Positions 23,300 to 31,651 of a DNA stretch of 37,175 bases are shown piece by piece. The stretch spans positions 1 to 37,175 of the forward strand of contig JAGRFY010000059.1 in NCBI GenBank assembly GCA_020445765.1. The letters are read 5' to 3'. This DNA comes from Rhodocyclaceae bacterium. GTDB taxonomy: Bacteria; Pseudomonadota; Gammaproteobacteria; Burkholderiales; Rhodocyclaceae. Each line of letters opens with the position of its first letter. The stretch's first letter is position 1. Made by a program: the position numbers and the translations under genes. Under the pieces are notes generated by a model that worked only from the letters and a program-made list of their open reading frames with translations, had not been told where the DNA came from and did not search any database.

Positions 23300-24370
23300 T
23301 CAGTCGCCGCCCAGCCGCTGCAGCATGCGATGGATCGCGCGGATCTGGATCGCGTTTTTCGAGTAGTAGTCCGGATTTTCCGGATTCTCGGCGGTATAGC
23401 CCCACCAGTCCCAGCAACCATCCGGATTCTGGGTGTCGGGATTGTCGGTGCCCTGGGCTTGCGGATAGAGGATCACCAGGTTGTTGGCGTCGGCGATCTC
23501 GTTGTAGCCGGTGGTCGTGTAGTAGCGGTTGCCGTAAGGCACCGAATTCTCCAGGTCCGGCTTGCCGTTGACGAAATTCACGTAGTCGTAGCCCTGCTTG
23601 CAGCCGTGCAGTGCAATGTGGACGCGACACGACGCACCGTCCTCGACCGCCTTCGGCACGTAGGCATAGGCGAATTCGCTCATGCTGGCACGAGGATCGG
23701 AATCGAAGAACTCGGTCTGGTCGAAGCGCACGATGCGGCCCGAGAGCCGCTCGACCGGTGGCTTGAGCGGACCATAGAGGTGCTCGAGGATGCGTTGCGA
23801 CTGCATGAAGCCGCCGTTGTTGAGGTAGGGCGGCCGGTTGGCGTCGAGTGGATTGTCCTCGGGATTATCGGTGATGATCGAATGCCCCGCCGGCAGGCCC
23901 TGCTCGAACCGGATGGCGTCGTCGGGTACGCCGAGCAGGCGGTAGAACTCGCGGGTGGTGCGCACGACACTGGAATCGACGACCTTGTCGGCACTGCCGG
24001 TGAAGATGTAGAGCTTCTGGTCGCGCAGGTGGTCGACCGGGTCGATCTGTCCGCGGGCGGCCGTTTCGCGCGCCATCTGGGCGAGTCGGGCGGGATCGGG
24101 CGCCGCCTGCGGAATCAGCGGATTCATGCAGACATAGAGTGCATTGAGCGTCCAGGCGTCTTCGGCGATCGCCGCGGCAGCGCGGAAGGATTCGGCGCAG
24201 CGGAACGGGCCGCCGGCGATGATGCCGGCACCGATGAAGGTGGACGAGTGGGCCAGGTGCAGTTGCACGGTCATGAACGCGCCGGACGACAGGCCCGATA
24301 CCGTACTCTGTCCGACGTCGGCATTCAGGGCCTTCAACAGCGAGACCTTCGGCGAAGTTCCGTCCGGCAT
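23300..24370 (-). CDS. PHB depolymerase-like esterase, type-2 domain order
   Basis: The protein has 356 residues and an alpha/beta-hydrolase fold. The lipase box GLSSG (catalytic Ser28) is close to the N-terminus. The oxyanion-hole segment HIALHGCKQGY lies about 230 residues later, with a Trp/Tyr-rich end (CWDWWGY). Ser before oxyanion His is the order of type-2 PHB depolymerase catalytic domains. Those characterised are mostly secreted, yet no signal peptide is present here, so it may act on intracellular granules. The start at 24370 (MPDGTSPKVSLL) has a perfect AGGAGG site. The product, 3-hydroxybutyrate, would feed into acetoacetate. A secreted form using upstream codons from 24433 is not supported. 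Confidence 0.85.
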   Translation of the reverse strand: MPDGTSPKVSLLKALNADVGQSTVSGLSSGAFMTVQLHLAHSSTFIGAGIIAGGPFRCAESFRAAAAIAEDAWTLNALYVCMNPLIPQAAPDPARLAQMARETAARGQIDPVDHLRDQKLYIFTGSADKVVDSSVVRTTREFYRLLGVPDDAIRFEQGLPAGHSIITDNPEDNPLDANRPPYLNNGGFMQSQRILEHLYGPLKPPVERLSGRIVRFDQTEFFDSDPRASMSEFAYAYVPKAVEDGASCRVHIALHGCKQGYDYVNFVNGKPDLENSVPYGNRYYTTTGYNEIADANNLVILYPQAQGTDNPDTQNPDGCWDWWGYTAENPENPDYYSKNAIQIRAIHRMLQRLGGD

Positions 24371-24431
24371 CGTTCCTCCTGCGCCGATCGCGGCGATTTG
24401 CGAAGCGCATACGCTACACCAACTGATTAAC

Positions 24432-24446
24432 AAAACGAAACGTTTT
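24432..24446. promoter_or_regulatory. AT-rich palindrome upstream of the PHB depolymerase gene
   Basis: AAAACG-AAA-CGTTTT is a perfect 6-bp dyad 62 bp upstream of the phaZ-like ATG, in the only AT-rich stretch of the 156-bp spacer. It could be an operator in the promoter of the depolymerase-phasin operon. No bound protein can be named. Confidence 0.45.
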
Positions 24447-24460
24447 CTGTTGCGACGCAG

Positions 24461-24527
24461 AACCGGCGCCGGCCGTGCCCGATCCGCCCGGCGGGCAGCG
24501 GCCTTGGTGCGGCGTCCGGCGCCGGTT
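24461..24527 (-). repeat. 12-bp GC inverted repeat after the MBL-rhodanese gene
   Basis: AACCGGCGCCGG (24461-24472) and CCGGCGCCGGTT (24516-24527) are exact reverse complements, 43 bp apart, each with a self-palindromic core. One arm reaches into the stop codon of the MBL-rhodanese gene. It may act as a factor-dependent terminator stem; no T-run is present. Confidence 0.4.
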
Positions 24528-25579
24528 CAGGGCTCGGCGGGCGTGGATTCGATCGGCAGGCCCGACGATCGCCATTGGCTGAAGCCGCCGTCGAGGGCGA
24601 TCGCGCGGCTGAAGCCGATTCCGCGCAGCATGGCGGTGGCCAGCGTCGATATCTTGCCGTATTCGCAGTAGACGACGATGCGCTGCAGCGGATCGGGCAG
24701 GACGCGGTCGACGCGAAGCTCGAGCTGCCCGCGCGGTACGTGTCGCGCGCCGGGAATGTGCCCGTCGGCATAGGCGTCGGACTCGCGTACGTCGAGCACC
24801 ACCAAGGCATCGGATGCATCATCGCGAGCGGCAATGCGACGGTACACCTCGTCGATCGGCATGAACGCGATCTGGTCGGCTGCCTCGGCGATCAGTTGTG
24901 CGACCGATCGCCCTCCGCTGCAGTTGACGCGCAGTGCTTCCGTCAGGTGATCCGGCGCCTTCAGGTTCAGGCTGTCCATCAGCGCGATGAAGGCGTCGCG
25001 GCCGTCGACCTGCAGGCGCGGGTTGCCGGCGCGCTCGGCGCCGATGGTCGAGCTCGACTGATCCCGATAGTTGTGGGCGGGATACACGCGGGTCTCGGGC
25101 GGCAGCCTCAGCAGACGCCCGAACAGGCTGTCATAGAGCAGGCCGGCGTCGCCGGTCGGCAGATCGGTGCGGCCGGTGGCGCCGATCAGCAAGGTGTCGC
25201 CGGTCAGCACGCAGTCCTCGACAGCCAGGCAGATCGAATCCGCGGTGTGGCCAGGCGTGTGCAGGACCTGCAGCCGCAGCGCGCCGACGATCAGGCATTC
25301 ACCGTCGTCGACGCGGATGTCGACGAATGGCGCGGGACTCGCGCGATGCATCACCACCGGCAACCGGAGCTGCCCGGCGAGCTTGCGGCAGGCCGAGAAA
25401 TGATCGGCATGGGTGTGGGTGTCCACCAGGTAGTGCAGACGCAGGCCATGCTGTGCCGCCGCCGCCTGATAGCGATCGACCAGGGCGATTTCGGGGTCGA
25501 CGATCACGGCACTGCCGTGCCGCTCGCAGCCGACCAGATAGGACAGGCAACCCCCGCTGCGGAACTGTTCCAGGATCAT
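24527..25579 (-). CDS. Metallo-beta-lactamase-fold hydrolase fused to rhodanese (persulfide dioxygenase-like)
   Basis: The protein has 350 residues. The MBL domain (1-~235) has THTHADHF (His55, His57, Asp59, His60), HTPGHT, LTGDTLL and PAHNY, the ETHE1/glyoxalase-II-type metal ligands. The rhodanese domain (~250-345) has the DVRE strand, DGHIPGA and active-site Cys305 in CEYGKIS. Fusions of this type handle glutathione persulfide: the MBL part oxidises it to sulfite and rhodanese moves the sulfane sulfur. The ATG at 25579 has GGAG 7 nt upstream. It is transcribed towards phaZ and is divergent from the GGDEF-EAL gene. The distinctive loop EYGKIS differs from TSTU-type loops, so the sulfur acceptor is uncertain. 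Confidence 0.85.
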   Translation of the reverse strand: MILEQFRSGGCLSYLVGCERHGSAVIVDPEIALVDRYQAAAAQHGLRLHYLVDTHTHADHFSACRKLAGQLRLPVVMHRASPAPFVDIRVDDGECLIVGALRLQVLHTPGHTADSICLAVEDCVLTGDTLLIGATGRTDLPTGDAGLLYDSLFGRLLRLPPETRVYPAHNYRDQSSSTIGAERAGNPRLQVDGRDAFIALMDSLNLKAPDHLTEALRVNCSGGRSVAQLIAEAADQIAFMPIDEVYRRIAARDDASDALVVLDVRESDAYADGHIPGARHVPRGQLELRVDRVLPDPLQRIVVYCEYGKISTLATAMLRGIGFSRAIALDGGFSQWRSSGLPIESTPAEP

Positions 25580-25808
25580 CGTCGTTCTCCGCCGCCGGCG
25601 GCGGCTCCTCCCACTATAGTCTGCCGCCGGCCCGGCCCGGCCGAGCCACCGCCCGTGCCCAGACTGGTCGCATGGCTGTCGCGCCCGAACTGGGCGATTG
25701 TCGTCCTCGCCCCGAGAAATATCACGATCGTCGTAGTGTGGCGTTTGTGGCTTTGTGTAACGCGAGGGACAATGCGTGTCATTGGCATGGCTCCGGGCCT
25801 CATTGTCG

Positions 25809-28361
25809 ATGGCACGACGTCGTATCTTCCTGCAGGACTGGTGGACCGAAATCTTCGACCGCTTCGCCCATTCCTATCTGGTCTGGGCGATGGTGGCGGT
25901 GATCCTCGGCCTTGGCGCGCTGAACATCCGCGAGGTCGTCGCCGACTATGCCAAGCGCGAGTCGGCGATGCTCGCCGATCATCAGGCGCTGCTGCTGGAA
26001 CGCAAGCGGGAGGAGCTCGAGGACGTCTTCCGCGCGCTGTACGAAAGCACGCGCACGATCGCGCTGATCCCGGCGATCCGTGCCGTGGAAGGCGGCAACC
26101 GGCGCAGTGCGCTGGTGCACGTCGAACGGCAGGGCCGACTGTCGCTGGACATCCACCAGACCGTGCAGCAGATCTACCGCAACCTCTACCGCAACATTCG
26201 GGTCTCCGAAATCTATTACGTGCTGGACGGCTTCCGCCCCGATCTCGGCGAGGTGCCGTTCTTCATGTATGACGAGTTGATCAGCGCCGACGGCGATATC
26301 GGTCCGACCGGCGCGCACGATCTCGAGTCTGAGGAACAGGAGTACGACCACTACCTGCGCCAGCTAGACTGGTTCCGCGAACGCTATCCACTCTGGCTGT
26401 TCGACGACAATATCGACGGCATTCCGGCCGTGTTGTCGCCGCCGCTGCAGACCTGCGATCTCAGCCAGCTCGACGCCAGCGGACAGCCGGACCCGCGCGA
26501 CGCCGAGGGCCTGCTCTATTCGGTGCCGGTCTACGGTGCATCGGATGGACACTTCAAGGGCTTGATCTCGGCCGTGCTGAGGGCGAACGTGCTGGAAGCC
26601 CTGATCATCGGCGTGCCGCATCTGATCGTCACCGCGGCGGATGCAGTCAGCGCCCGTCGCCTGGGGTTTGCGATGCCCGAGGCCGCCGCGAGCTTCGTCC
26701 TGCGCCATGCCGGCTACGGCATCGAGATCTTCGATCGCCGCAACCGTCTTCTCGCCGGCGGCCTCGACGCGGCCCGGCAACGGGGCGACGGCGGCCGTTG
26801 GGCCGAGATCCGTCTGCGCGGGCGGACCGACGGCGAACTGACGCTGCACCACTATCTTTCGCCGCAGACCATCGCGGACCTGGCCGGGCCACTGCGTGGC
26901 GAGCGTGACCGGGCGGTGGTGGCGCGAGTGCTGCTGTTGCTCGGCCTGATGGCGGTCTTCTGGCGGTCGATCCGCGATCAGCGCCACCATCACGCCGAGC
27001 TGGTCAGGCTGGCCCATTTCGACAGCCTGACCGATCTTCCCAATCGCCGGCTGTTCATGCAGCGTCTCGAACAGTCGCTGGCCCGGGCTCGCCGCCACCG
27101 CAGCCGGCTTGGCCTGATGTTCCTCGATGTCGACAATTTCGGCAGCATCAACGACGCGATCGGCCACGACAGTGGCGACGCGCTGCTGGTGGCGGTCGCC
27201 GCGCGTCTGCGTGAGACCTTGCGCGGTGGCGACGAAGTCGGCCTGGGCGCCGCTTCGCGCGACGAGCGCACGACGCTGGCACGGCTTTCGGGCGACGATT
27301 TCACGCTGATCTTCGAGGATCTCGCCCGTGCCGAAGACGTCGGGGTGGTTGCCGAACGATTGATCGACGCGTTTCGCGAGCCGCTGGTGCTCGGCGGCGA
27401 AGCGGTCGAGGTGACGCTGAGCGCAGGCGTCGCCGTCTTCCCGGACGATGCCGGCAACGGCAACGATCTGATGATCTGTGCCGAACAGGCGCAGCGCCAT
27501 GCCAGTGCCACCGGCGCCTGCCAGTACCACGTCTTCAACGACCAAATGCGCCGCCGGACCGAGCGCCGCAACGCGCTCGTGCGCGAGCTGCCCCAGGCGG
27601 TGCGAGCGCATCAGTTCAGCCTGGCCTACCAACCCAAGCTGGCACTGCAGTCGGGCCGGATCGCGTCGTTCGAGGCCTTGCTGCGCTGGCACAGCCCGGT
27701 GCTCGGCGAGGTGTCGCCGGCCGAATTCGTGCCCTTGCTCGAGCGCAGCGGGCAGATCGTCGAAGTCGGTCGCTGGATACTGGATACGGCGTGCCGGCAA
27801 CTGCGGCAGTGGCAGCGCCAGGGGCACGCCGACCTGCGCATCAGCGTCAATGTGTCGGCGCGCCAACTGCTGCTCTCCGACGTGGTGGCCGCGGTCGACG
27901 AGGTGCTCACCGAGACCGGCCTGGTGGCGAATACGCTGACCCTGGAGATCACCGAATCTATGGTGATCGACAATCTGCAGGACGGGCGCCGCCTGCTCGA
28001 GCGGCTGCGGGGGCTCGGCGTGCGTCTCGCGATCGACGATTTCGGCACCGGCTACAGCTCACTGACCTATCTGCAGAGCCTGCCGGTCGATTGCCTCAAA
28101 CTCGACAAGACCATGATCGATACGGTGCTGGACGCCCGGGGTGCCCACGTCGTGCGCTCGACCATTGCACTCGCCCATGGTCTCGGGCTCGAACTGGTCG
28201 CCGAAGGGGTCGAGGAGGCGGCGCAACTCGAGGTGCTCGCCGGCATGGCCTGCGATATGGTGCAGGGCTTTTATCTTTCCCGTCCGCTCGATGGCGAGGC
28301 TGCCGGCCGCTTTCTGGCGGAACATGCCGGCCGGCGCGCCCGACAGCATGCGGTGTCGTGA
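25809..28361 (+). CDS. Membrane GGDEF-EAL protein with periplasmic sensor, degenerate SGDDF
   Basis: The protein has about 850 residues. A transmembrane helix at ~25-45 (YLVWAMVAVILGLGALNI) is followed by a ~330-residue periplasmic region, a second helix (VVARVLLLLGLMAVFW) near 380, then GGDEF (~405-570) and EAL (~590-850). The signature reads SGDDF instead of GGDEF and no RxxD inhibitory site is evident. A 10-15 residue insertion (EVGLGAASRDERTT) precedes it, so the cyclase half may only bind GTP. The EAL half is complete: EALLRW, INVSARQL, EITES, DDFGTGYSS, KLDKT, AEGVEE, QGFYLSRP. It is therefore a likely c-di-GMP phosphodiesterase controlled by an external signal. The start at 25809 (MARRRIFLQDWWTEIF) is by hydrophobic topology; in-frame GTG/TTG codons from 25776 are possible. 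Confidence 0.93.
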   Translation: MARRRIFLQDWWTEIFDRFAHSYLVWAMVAVILGLGALNIREVVADYAKRESAMLADHQALLLERKREELEDVFRALYESTRTIALIPAIRAVEGGNRRSALVHVERQGRLSLDIHQTVQQIYRNLYRNIRVSEIYYVLDGFRPDLGEVPFFMYDELISADGDIGPTGAHDLESEEQEYDHYLRQLDWFRERYPLWLFDDNIDGIPAVLSPPLQTCDLSQLDASGQPDPRDAEGLLYSVPVYGASDGHFKGLISAVLRANVLEALIIGVPHLIVTAADAVSARRLGFAMPEAAASFVLRHAGYGIEIFDRRNRLLAGGLDAARQRGDGGRWAEIRLRGRTDGELTLHHYLSPQTIADLAGPLRGERDRAVVARVLLLLGLMAVFWRSIRDQRHHHAELVRLAHFDSLTDLPNRRLFMQRLEQSLARARRHRSRLGLMFLDVDNFGSINDAIGHDSGDALLVAVAARLRETLRGGDEVGLGAASRDERTTLARLSGDDFTLIFEDLARAEDVGVVAERLIDAFREPLVLGGEAVEVTLSAGVAVFPDDAGNGNDLMICAEQAQRHASATGACQYHVFNDQMRRRTERRNALVRELPQAVRAHQFSLAYQPKLALQSGRIASFEALLRWHSPVLGEVSPAEFVPLLERSGQIVEVGRWILDTACRQLRQWQRQGHADLRISVNVSARQLLLSDVVAAVDEVLTETGLVANTLTLEITESMVIDNLQDGRRLLERLRGLGVRLAIDDFGTGYSSLTYLQSLPVDCLKLDKTMIDTVLDARGAHVVRSTIALAHGLGLELVAEGVEEAAQLEVLAGMACDMVQGFYLSRPLDGEAAGRFLAEHAGRRARQHAVS

Positions 28362-28413
28362 TGCGTGACCGCTGCCGGTCACGACGCAGCGCGACCGACT
28401 GCGTCGTTCACGG

Positions 28414-29802
28414 CTAGAACGGCAGCTCGAGGCCGGGCCAGACACCCAGAATCGCGTCGCGGAAGGCCTGCTGGATGCGGCCGATCGCGGTTTCGCTGTC
28501 GGCCTCGAAGCGCAGCACGACGACCGGCGTGGTGTTCGACGGGCGCGCCAGACCGAAGCCGTCCGCGTATTCGACGCGGACGCCGTCGATCGTGATCAGT
28601 TCGCGCGCGCCGTCGAAACGGGCGCCTTCCTTGAGGCGACGTACCAGCTCGAACGGTTCGCCCTCGTTCATCTTGATGTTCAGTTCCGGTGTGCTGACCG
28701 CGTCCGGCAGTGCCTTCAGCGTGGCGCCAGGGTCGGCCGCGGCCGACAGGATCTCGAGCAGTCGGGCCCCGGCGTAGAGACCGTCGTCGAAGCCGTACCA
28801 GCGTTCCTTGAAGAAGACGTGGCCGCTCATCTCGCCGGCGAGCGGTGCGCCGGTCTCCCTGAGCTTGGCCTTGACCAGCGCGTGGCCGGTGTTCCACATC
28901 ACCGGCTCGCCGCCGTGCTGGCGGATCCAAGCAGCCAGGTTGCGGGTGCATTTGACGTCGTAGATGACCTGGCCGCCGGGCACGCGCGACAGCACGTCGG
29001 CGGCGAACAGCATCAATTGACGATCCGGATAGATGATCTCGCCGTCCTTAGTGACGACGCCGAGGCGGTCGCCGTCGCCGTCGAAGGCCAGGCCCAGCTC
29101 GGCATCGGTGTCGGCTAGCGCGCGTACCACGTCGCGCAGGTTCTCGGGCTTCGACGGATCGGGGTGGTGGTTCGGGAAATGCCCATCGACCTCGCAGAAC
29201 AGCGGCACCAGCTCGCAACCCAGCCGCTGGAACAACTGGGGCGCCACGGCACCGGCGACGCCGTTGCCGCAGTCGATGACGATCTTCATCGGCCGTGCCA
29301 GGCGAACGTCACCGACGATGCGATCGATGTAGGCGGCCACCACATCGGCCTTGCGGATCGCGCCCCGGCCCTGGTGCAGACGGCCATCCACGATGCGCTG
29401 TCTGAGGTCCTGGATCAGCTCGCCGTACAAGGTCTGGCCGCCAAGCACCATCTTCAGGCCATTGTATTCCGGCGGGTTGTGGCTGCCGGTGACCGACACG
29501 CAGGAATCGGTGCCGAGCTCATAGGCGGCGAAGTAGGCGAGCGGGGTCGGCACGCAACCGATGTCGACGACGTCGACACCGGCCGCGCAGATACCCTCGG
29601 CGAGCGCGCCGGCGAGCGCCGGACCCGACAGGCGGCCGTCGCGGCCGACCGCGATTGCCTGTTGGCCGCGATCGCGGGCTTCGGAGCCCAGCGCGTGGCC
29701 GATCGCGCGGACCGCATCGATGGTCAATGTGCGCTCGACGATGCCTCGGATGTCGTAGGCCTTGAAGATCTCGGGGGCGGGAACTGCGTATCGGTCGGTC
29801 AT
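28414..29802 (-). CDS. algC: Phosphomannomutase/phosphoglucomutase (AlgC-type)
   Basis: The protein has 462 residues, nearly identical in length to Pseudomonas AlgC (463). It converts mannose-6-P/glucose-6-P to the 1-phosphates for LPS, exopolysaccharide and rhamnose sugars. Visible motifs are KAYDIRG at the N-terminus, the catalytic phosphoserine loop VTGSHNPPEYNG, the Mg loop DGDGDRLGVV, the sugar-binding loop GEMSGHVFFKERW and the C-terminal phosphate loop ARPSNTTP. The start at 29802 (MTDRYAVPAPEIFKAYD) is by homology; no strong ribosome site is seen. A 71-bp gap separates it from the upstream YheT-like gene on the same strand. The gene name is by family type; it could equally be called manB. 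Confidence 0.93.
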   Translation of the reverse strand: MTDRYAVPAPEIFKAYDIRGIVERTLTIDAVRAIGHALGSEARDRGQQAIAVGRDGRLSGPALAGALAEGICAAGVDVVDIGCVPTPLAYFAAYELGTDSCVSVTGSHNPPEYNGLKMVLGGQTLYGELIQDLRQRIVDGRLHQGRGAIRKADVVAAYIDRIVGDVRLARPMKIVIDCGNGVAGAVAPQLFQRLGCELVPLFCEVDGHFPNHHPDPSKPENLRDVVRALADTDAELGLAFDGDGDRLGVVTKDGEIIYPDRQLMLFAADVLSRVPGGQVIYDVKCTRNLAAWIRQHGGEPVMWNTGHALVKAKLRETGAPLAGEMSGHVFFKERWYGFDDGLYAGARLLEILSAAADPGATLKALPDAVSTPELNIKMNEGEPFELVRRLKEGARFDGARELITIDGVRVEYADGFGLARPSNTTPVVVLRFEADSETAIGRIQQAFRDAILGVWPGLELPF

Positions 29803-29873
29803 CGGCTGGGGATTCGAGTCGGTGGCAAAGTGCCGATTATCCCAAAGCACGGGCTTGCCTGGGTCTGCAATTG

Positions 29874-30851
29874 TCACCTGATGTCGCACTGCAAAATGCC
29901 GGCGAAGTGGGCCAGCGTGCGCTGTGCCAGCCAGCCCGGCGCGCCCGACCCGGTGGCGCCCGGAAATCCGACATGGCCGCCGCCGGCGGTGACTTCGAAG
30001 CGCAGGGCCGAGGGCAGTCGGGACGGATCGGGCCAGGCGGCGGCCGGTACGAAGGGGTCGTTGTCGGCCACCAGCAGCAGGCAGGGCAGGCCGACAGCGT
30101 CGAGCCACGGCCGGGCGCTGGCGCGGCGCCAGTAGTCGTCGGCGCCGTCGAAGCCATGGGCGGGCCCGGTGTAGGCGTCGTCGAAGTCGTACAGCGTGCG
30201 GGCGGAGCGGATCCGATCGGCGTCGAAGCCGGTGGCGCCGCCGGCGATCTTGGTCAGCGCCTTGGCCTTCAGCGTGGCCAGGAAGTGGCGCGTGTAGATG
30301 CGGTTGAAGCCCCGGGCCAGGGCACGGCCGGAAATCGCCAGGTCGAGCGGAGGACAGATCGCCATCGCCGCGGCGATCGGCGGCGCCGACGTGTCGGCGC
30401 GCTCGCCGAGCCATTTCAGCAGGGCGTTGCCACCGAGCGATATGCCGGCCGCGACGACCGGTGCCGGATGGCGTGCGGCCAGCCGCGCGAGAATCCAGTC
30501 GATCTCGGCGCTGTCACCGGAATGGTAGGCCCGGGCAAGGCGGTTGGGTTCGCCGGAGCAGCCGCGAAAATGGGGCACCACGCCGTTCCATCCCTGCGCC
30601 AGCGCCGCACCCATGATGCTGCGCGCATAGTGCGAGCGGCTCGAGCCCTCGAGGCCGTGGAACAGCACCAGCAGCGGGGCGTCCGCGTGCCGTGGCAGCC
30701 AGTCGAGGTCGATGAAATCGCCGTCGGGGGTGGCCCATCGTTCGCGACGATACGGTGGCATGGCGGCCTTGGCGGCGAGTGGCCAGATCGTCTGGGCGTG
30801 GCGATTCGGCAGCCAGCGGGGCGGTCGGTAGGGTTTCAAGCTGGAAACCAC
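29874..30851 (-). CDS. Alpha/beta hydrolase of the YheT family
   Basis: The protein has 325 residues. It begins with the family's typical PYRPPRWLPNRHAQTIWP, then HGLEGSS (oxyanion region), GISLGGNALLKWLGE with the nucleophile Ser, NDPFVP with the Asp, and GGGHVGF with the His. It is a putative carboxylesterase, and the physiological substrate of YheT proteins is not established. The start codon is GTG at 30851; no Shine-Dalgarno is seen and no ATG fits the conserved N-terminus. It sits between an NTF2-like gene and algC, all on the minus strand. Confidence 0.88.
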   Translation of the reverse strand: MVSSLKPYRPPRWLPNRHAQTIWPLAAKAAMPPYRRERWATPDGDFIDLDWLPRHADAPLLVLFHGLEGSSRSHYARSIMGAALAQGWNGVVPHFRGCSGEPNRLARAYHSGDSAEIDWILARLAARHPAPVVAAGISLGGNALLKWLGERADTSAPPIAAAMAICPPLDLAISGRALARGFNRIYTRHFLATLKAKALTKIAGGATGFDADRIRSARTLYDFDDAYTGPAHGFDGADDYWRRASARPWLDAVGLPCLLLVADNDPFVPAAAWPDPSRLPSALRFEVTAGGGHVGFPGATGSGAPGWLAQRTLAHFAGILQCDIR

Positions 30852-30939
30852 GGTCGCGTGTCGGTGTTTTCAGCGAACGGACCGGCCCGAGCGGAGCGTC
30901 CCGCCTGCCGCCGCTGGCGACTGTCGGGCGTGGGCCGGG

Positions 30940-31389
30940 TCAATGCACCGTACGCGGCGCGTCCTGGACCATCAGTGATCGTTCCTCCGGCGCCGGCGAC
31001 GCATGGTGCATGACCATCCGCCAGCCGTCGGGACCCCGGCTGTAGATGTTGGTGGCGATCATCGGCGGGCCCAGTTGCTCGTCGCCTTCGAGGCTGATGA
31101 ACTCGAGCACGCTATGTACCGCGACCATCATGAAATTCTGGGCCACGCCCTGGGTGATTCGGATGTCGAGCCGCGGGTTGCCGTCGAACAGCTCCCGCCA
31201 GCTTTCGCGTACCGCGGTCAGGCCCTGCAGCCGGGGCCCGCCGGGATGCACGCAGATCACTTCCTCGTCTTCCGACCAGACCGCCATCATCGCTTCCAGA
31301 TCGGAATGCGCGAGTGCTTCGTAGAAGGCGGCCTCGACGTCCCGGGCCGAGGTGAATATCGGTTTCTGGATCGGGCCTGTCTTCGACAT
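30940..31389 (-). CDS. NTF2/SnoaL-like (DUF4440-type) protein
   Basis: The protein has 149 residues and a cone-shaped NTF2-like fold is expected. The pattern AFYEALAHSDLEAMMAVWSE, then VICVHPGGPRLQGLTAVRES W and a C-terminal YSRGPDGWRMVMHHAS is typical of small SnoaL-like proteins found in many proteobacteria. No catalytic function is assigned to this subgroup. The start is ATG 31389 without a strong ribosome site. It lies 46 bp after the zinc-finger gene and 88 bp before the YheT gene, so it is probably co-transcribed in the ilvE operon. Confidence 0.85.
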   Translation of the reverse strand: MSKTGPIQKPIFTSARDVEAAFYEALAHSDLEAMMAVWSEDEEVICVHPGGPRLQGLTAVRESWRELFDGNPRLDIRITQGVAQNFMMVAVHSVLEFISLEGDEQLGPPMIATNIYSRGPDGWRMVMHHASPAPEERSLMVQDAPRTVH

Positions 31390-31435
31390 GGATTGGGCTA
31401 GTTGCGATCGGCGTGCCGGAGCGACCGGCCCATTG

Positions 31436-31636
31436 TCAGTGATGACCCTTGGGACGCTCGCCGGTGAACTTGTACTGGGCGCTGCAGTACGGGCATATCG
31501 CCTCGCCGCTGTCGAGCACGTCGAGAAAGACGCGCGGGTGACGGGCCCACAGCGGGGCGCCGGGTTGCGGGCAGTGTAACGGCAGATCCTTCGCCGTCAC
31601 CTCGATCACAGCACTCTTGTCCTTGTTCTCGGTCAT
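31436..31636 (-). CDS. Small zf-CHCC zinc-finger protein
   Basis: The protein has 66 residues. The zinc ligands fit CHCC: LHCP early, HPRVFLDV, then ICPYCSAQYKF near the end. The domain is related to the NDUFS6 accessory protein of complex I, but bacterial stand-alone members have no proven role. The start at 31636 has a GGAGGAGG site. It follows ilvE by 15 bp, a pairing that recurs in beta- and gammaproteobacteria (from memory). Confidence 0.92.
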   Translation of the reverse strand: MTENKDKSAVIEVTAKDLPLHCPQPGAPLWARHPRVFLDVLDSGEAICPYCSAQYKFTGERPKGHH

Positions 31637-31651
31637 CGATTTCCTCCTCCC

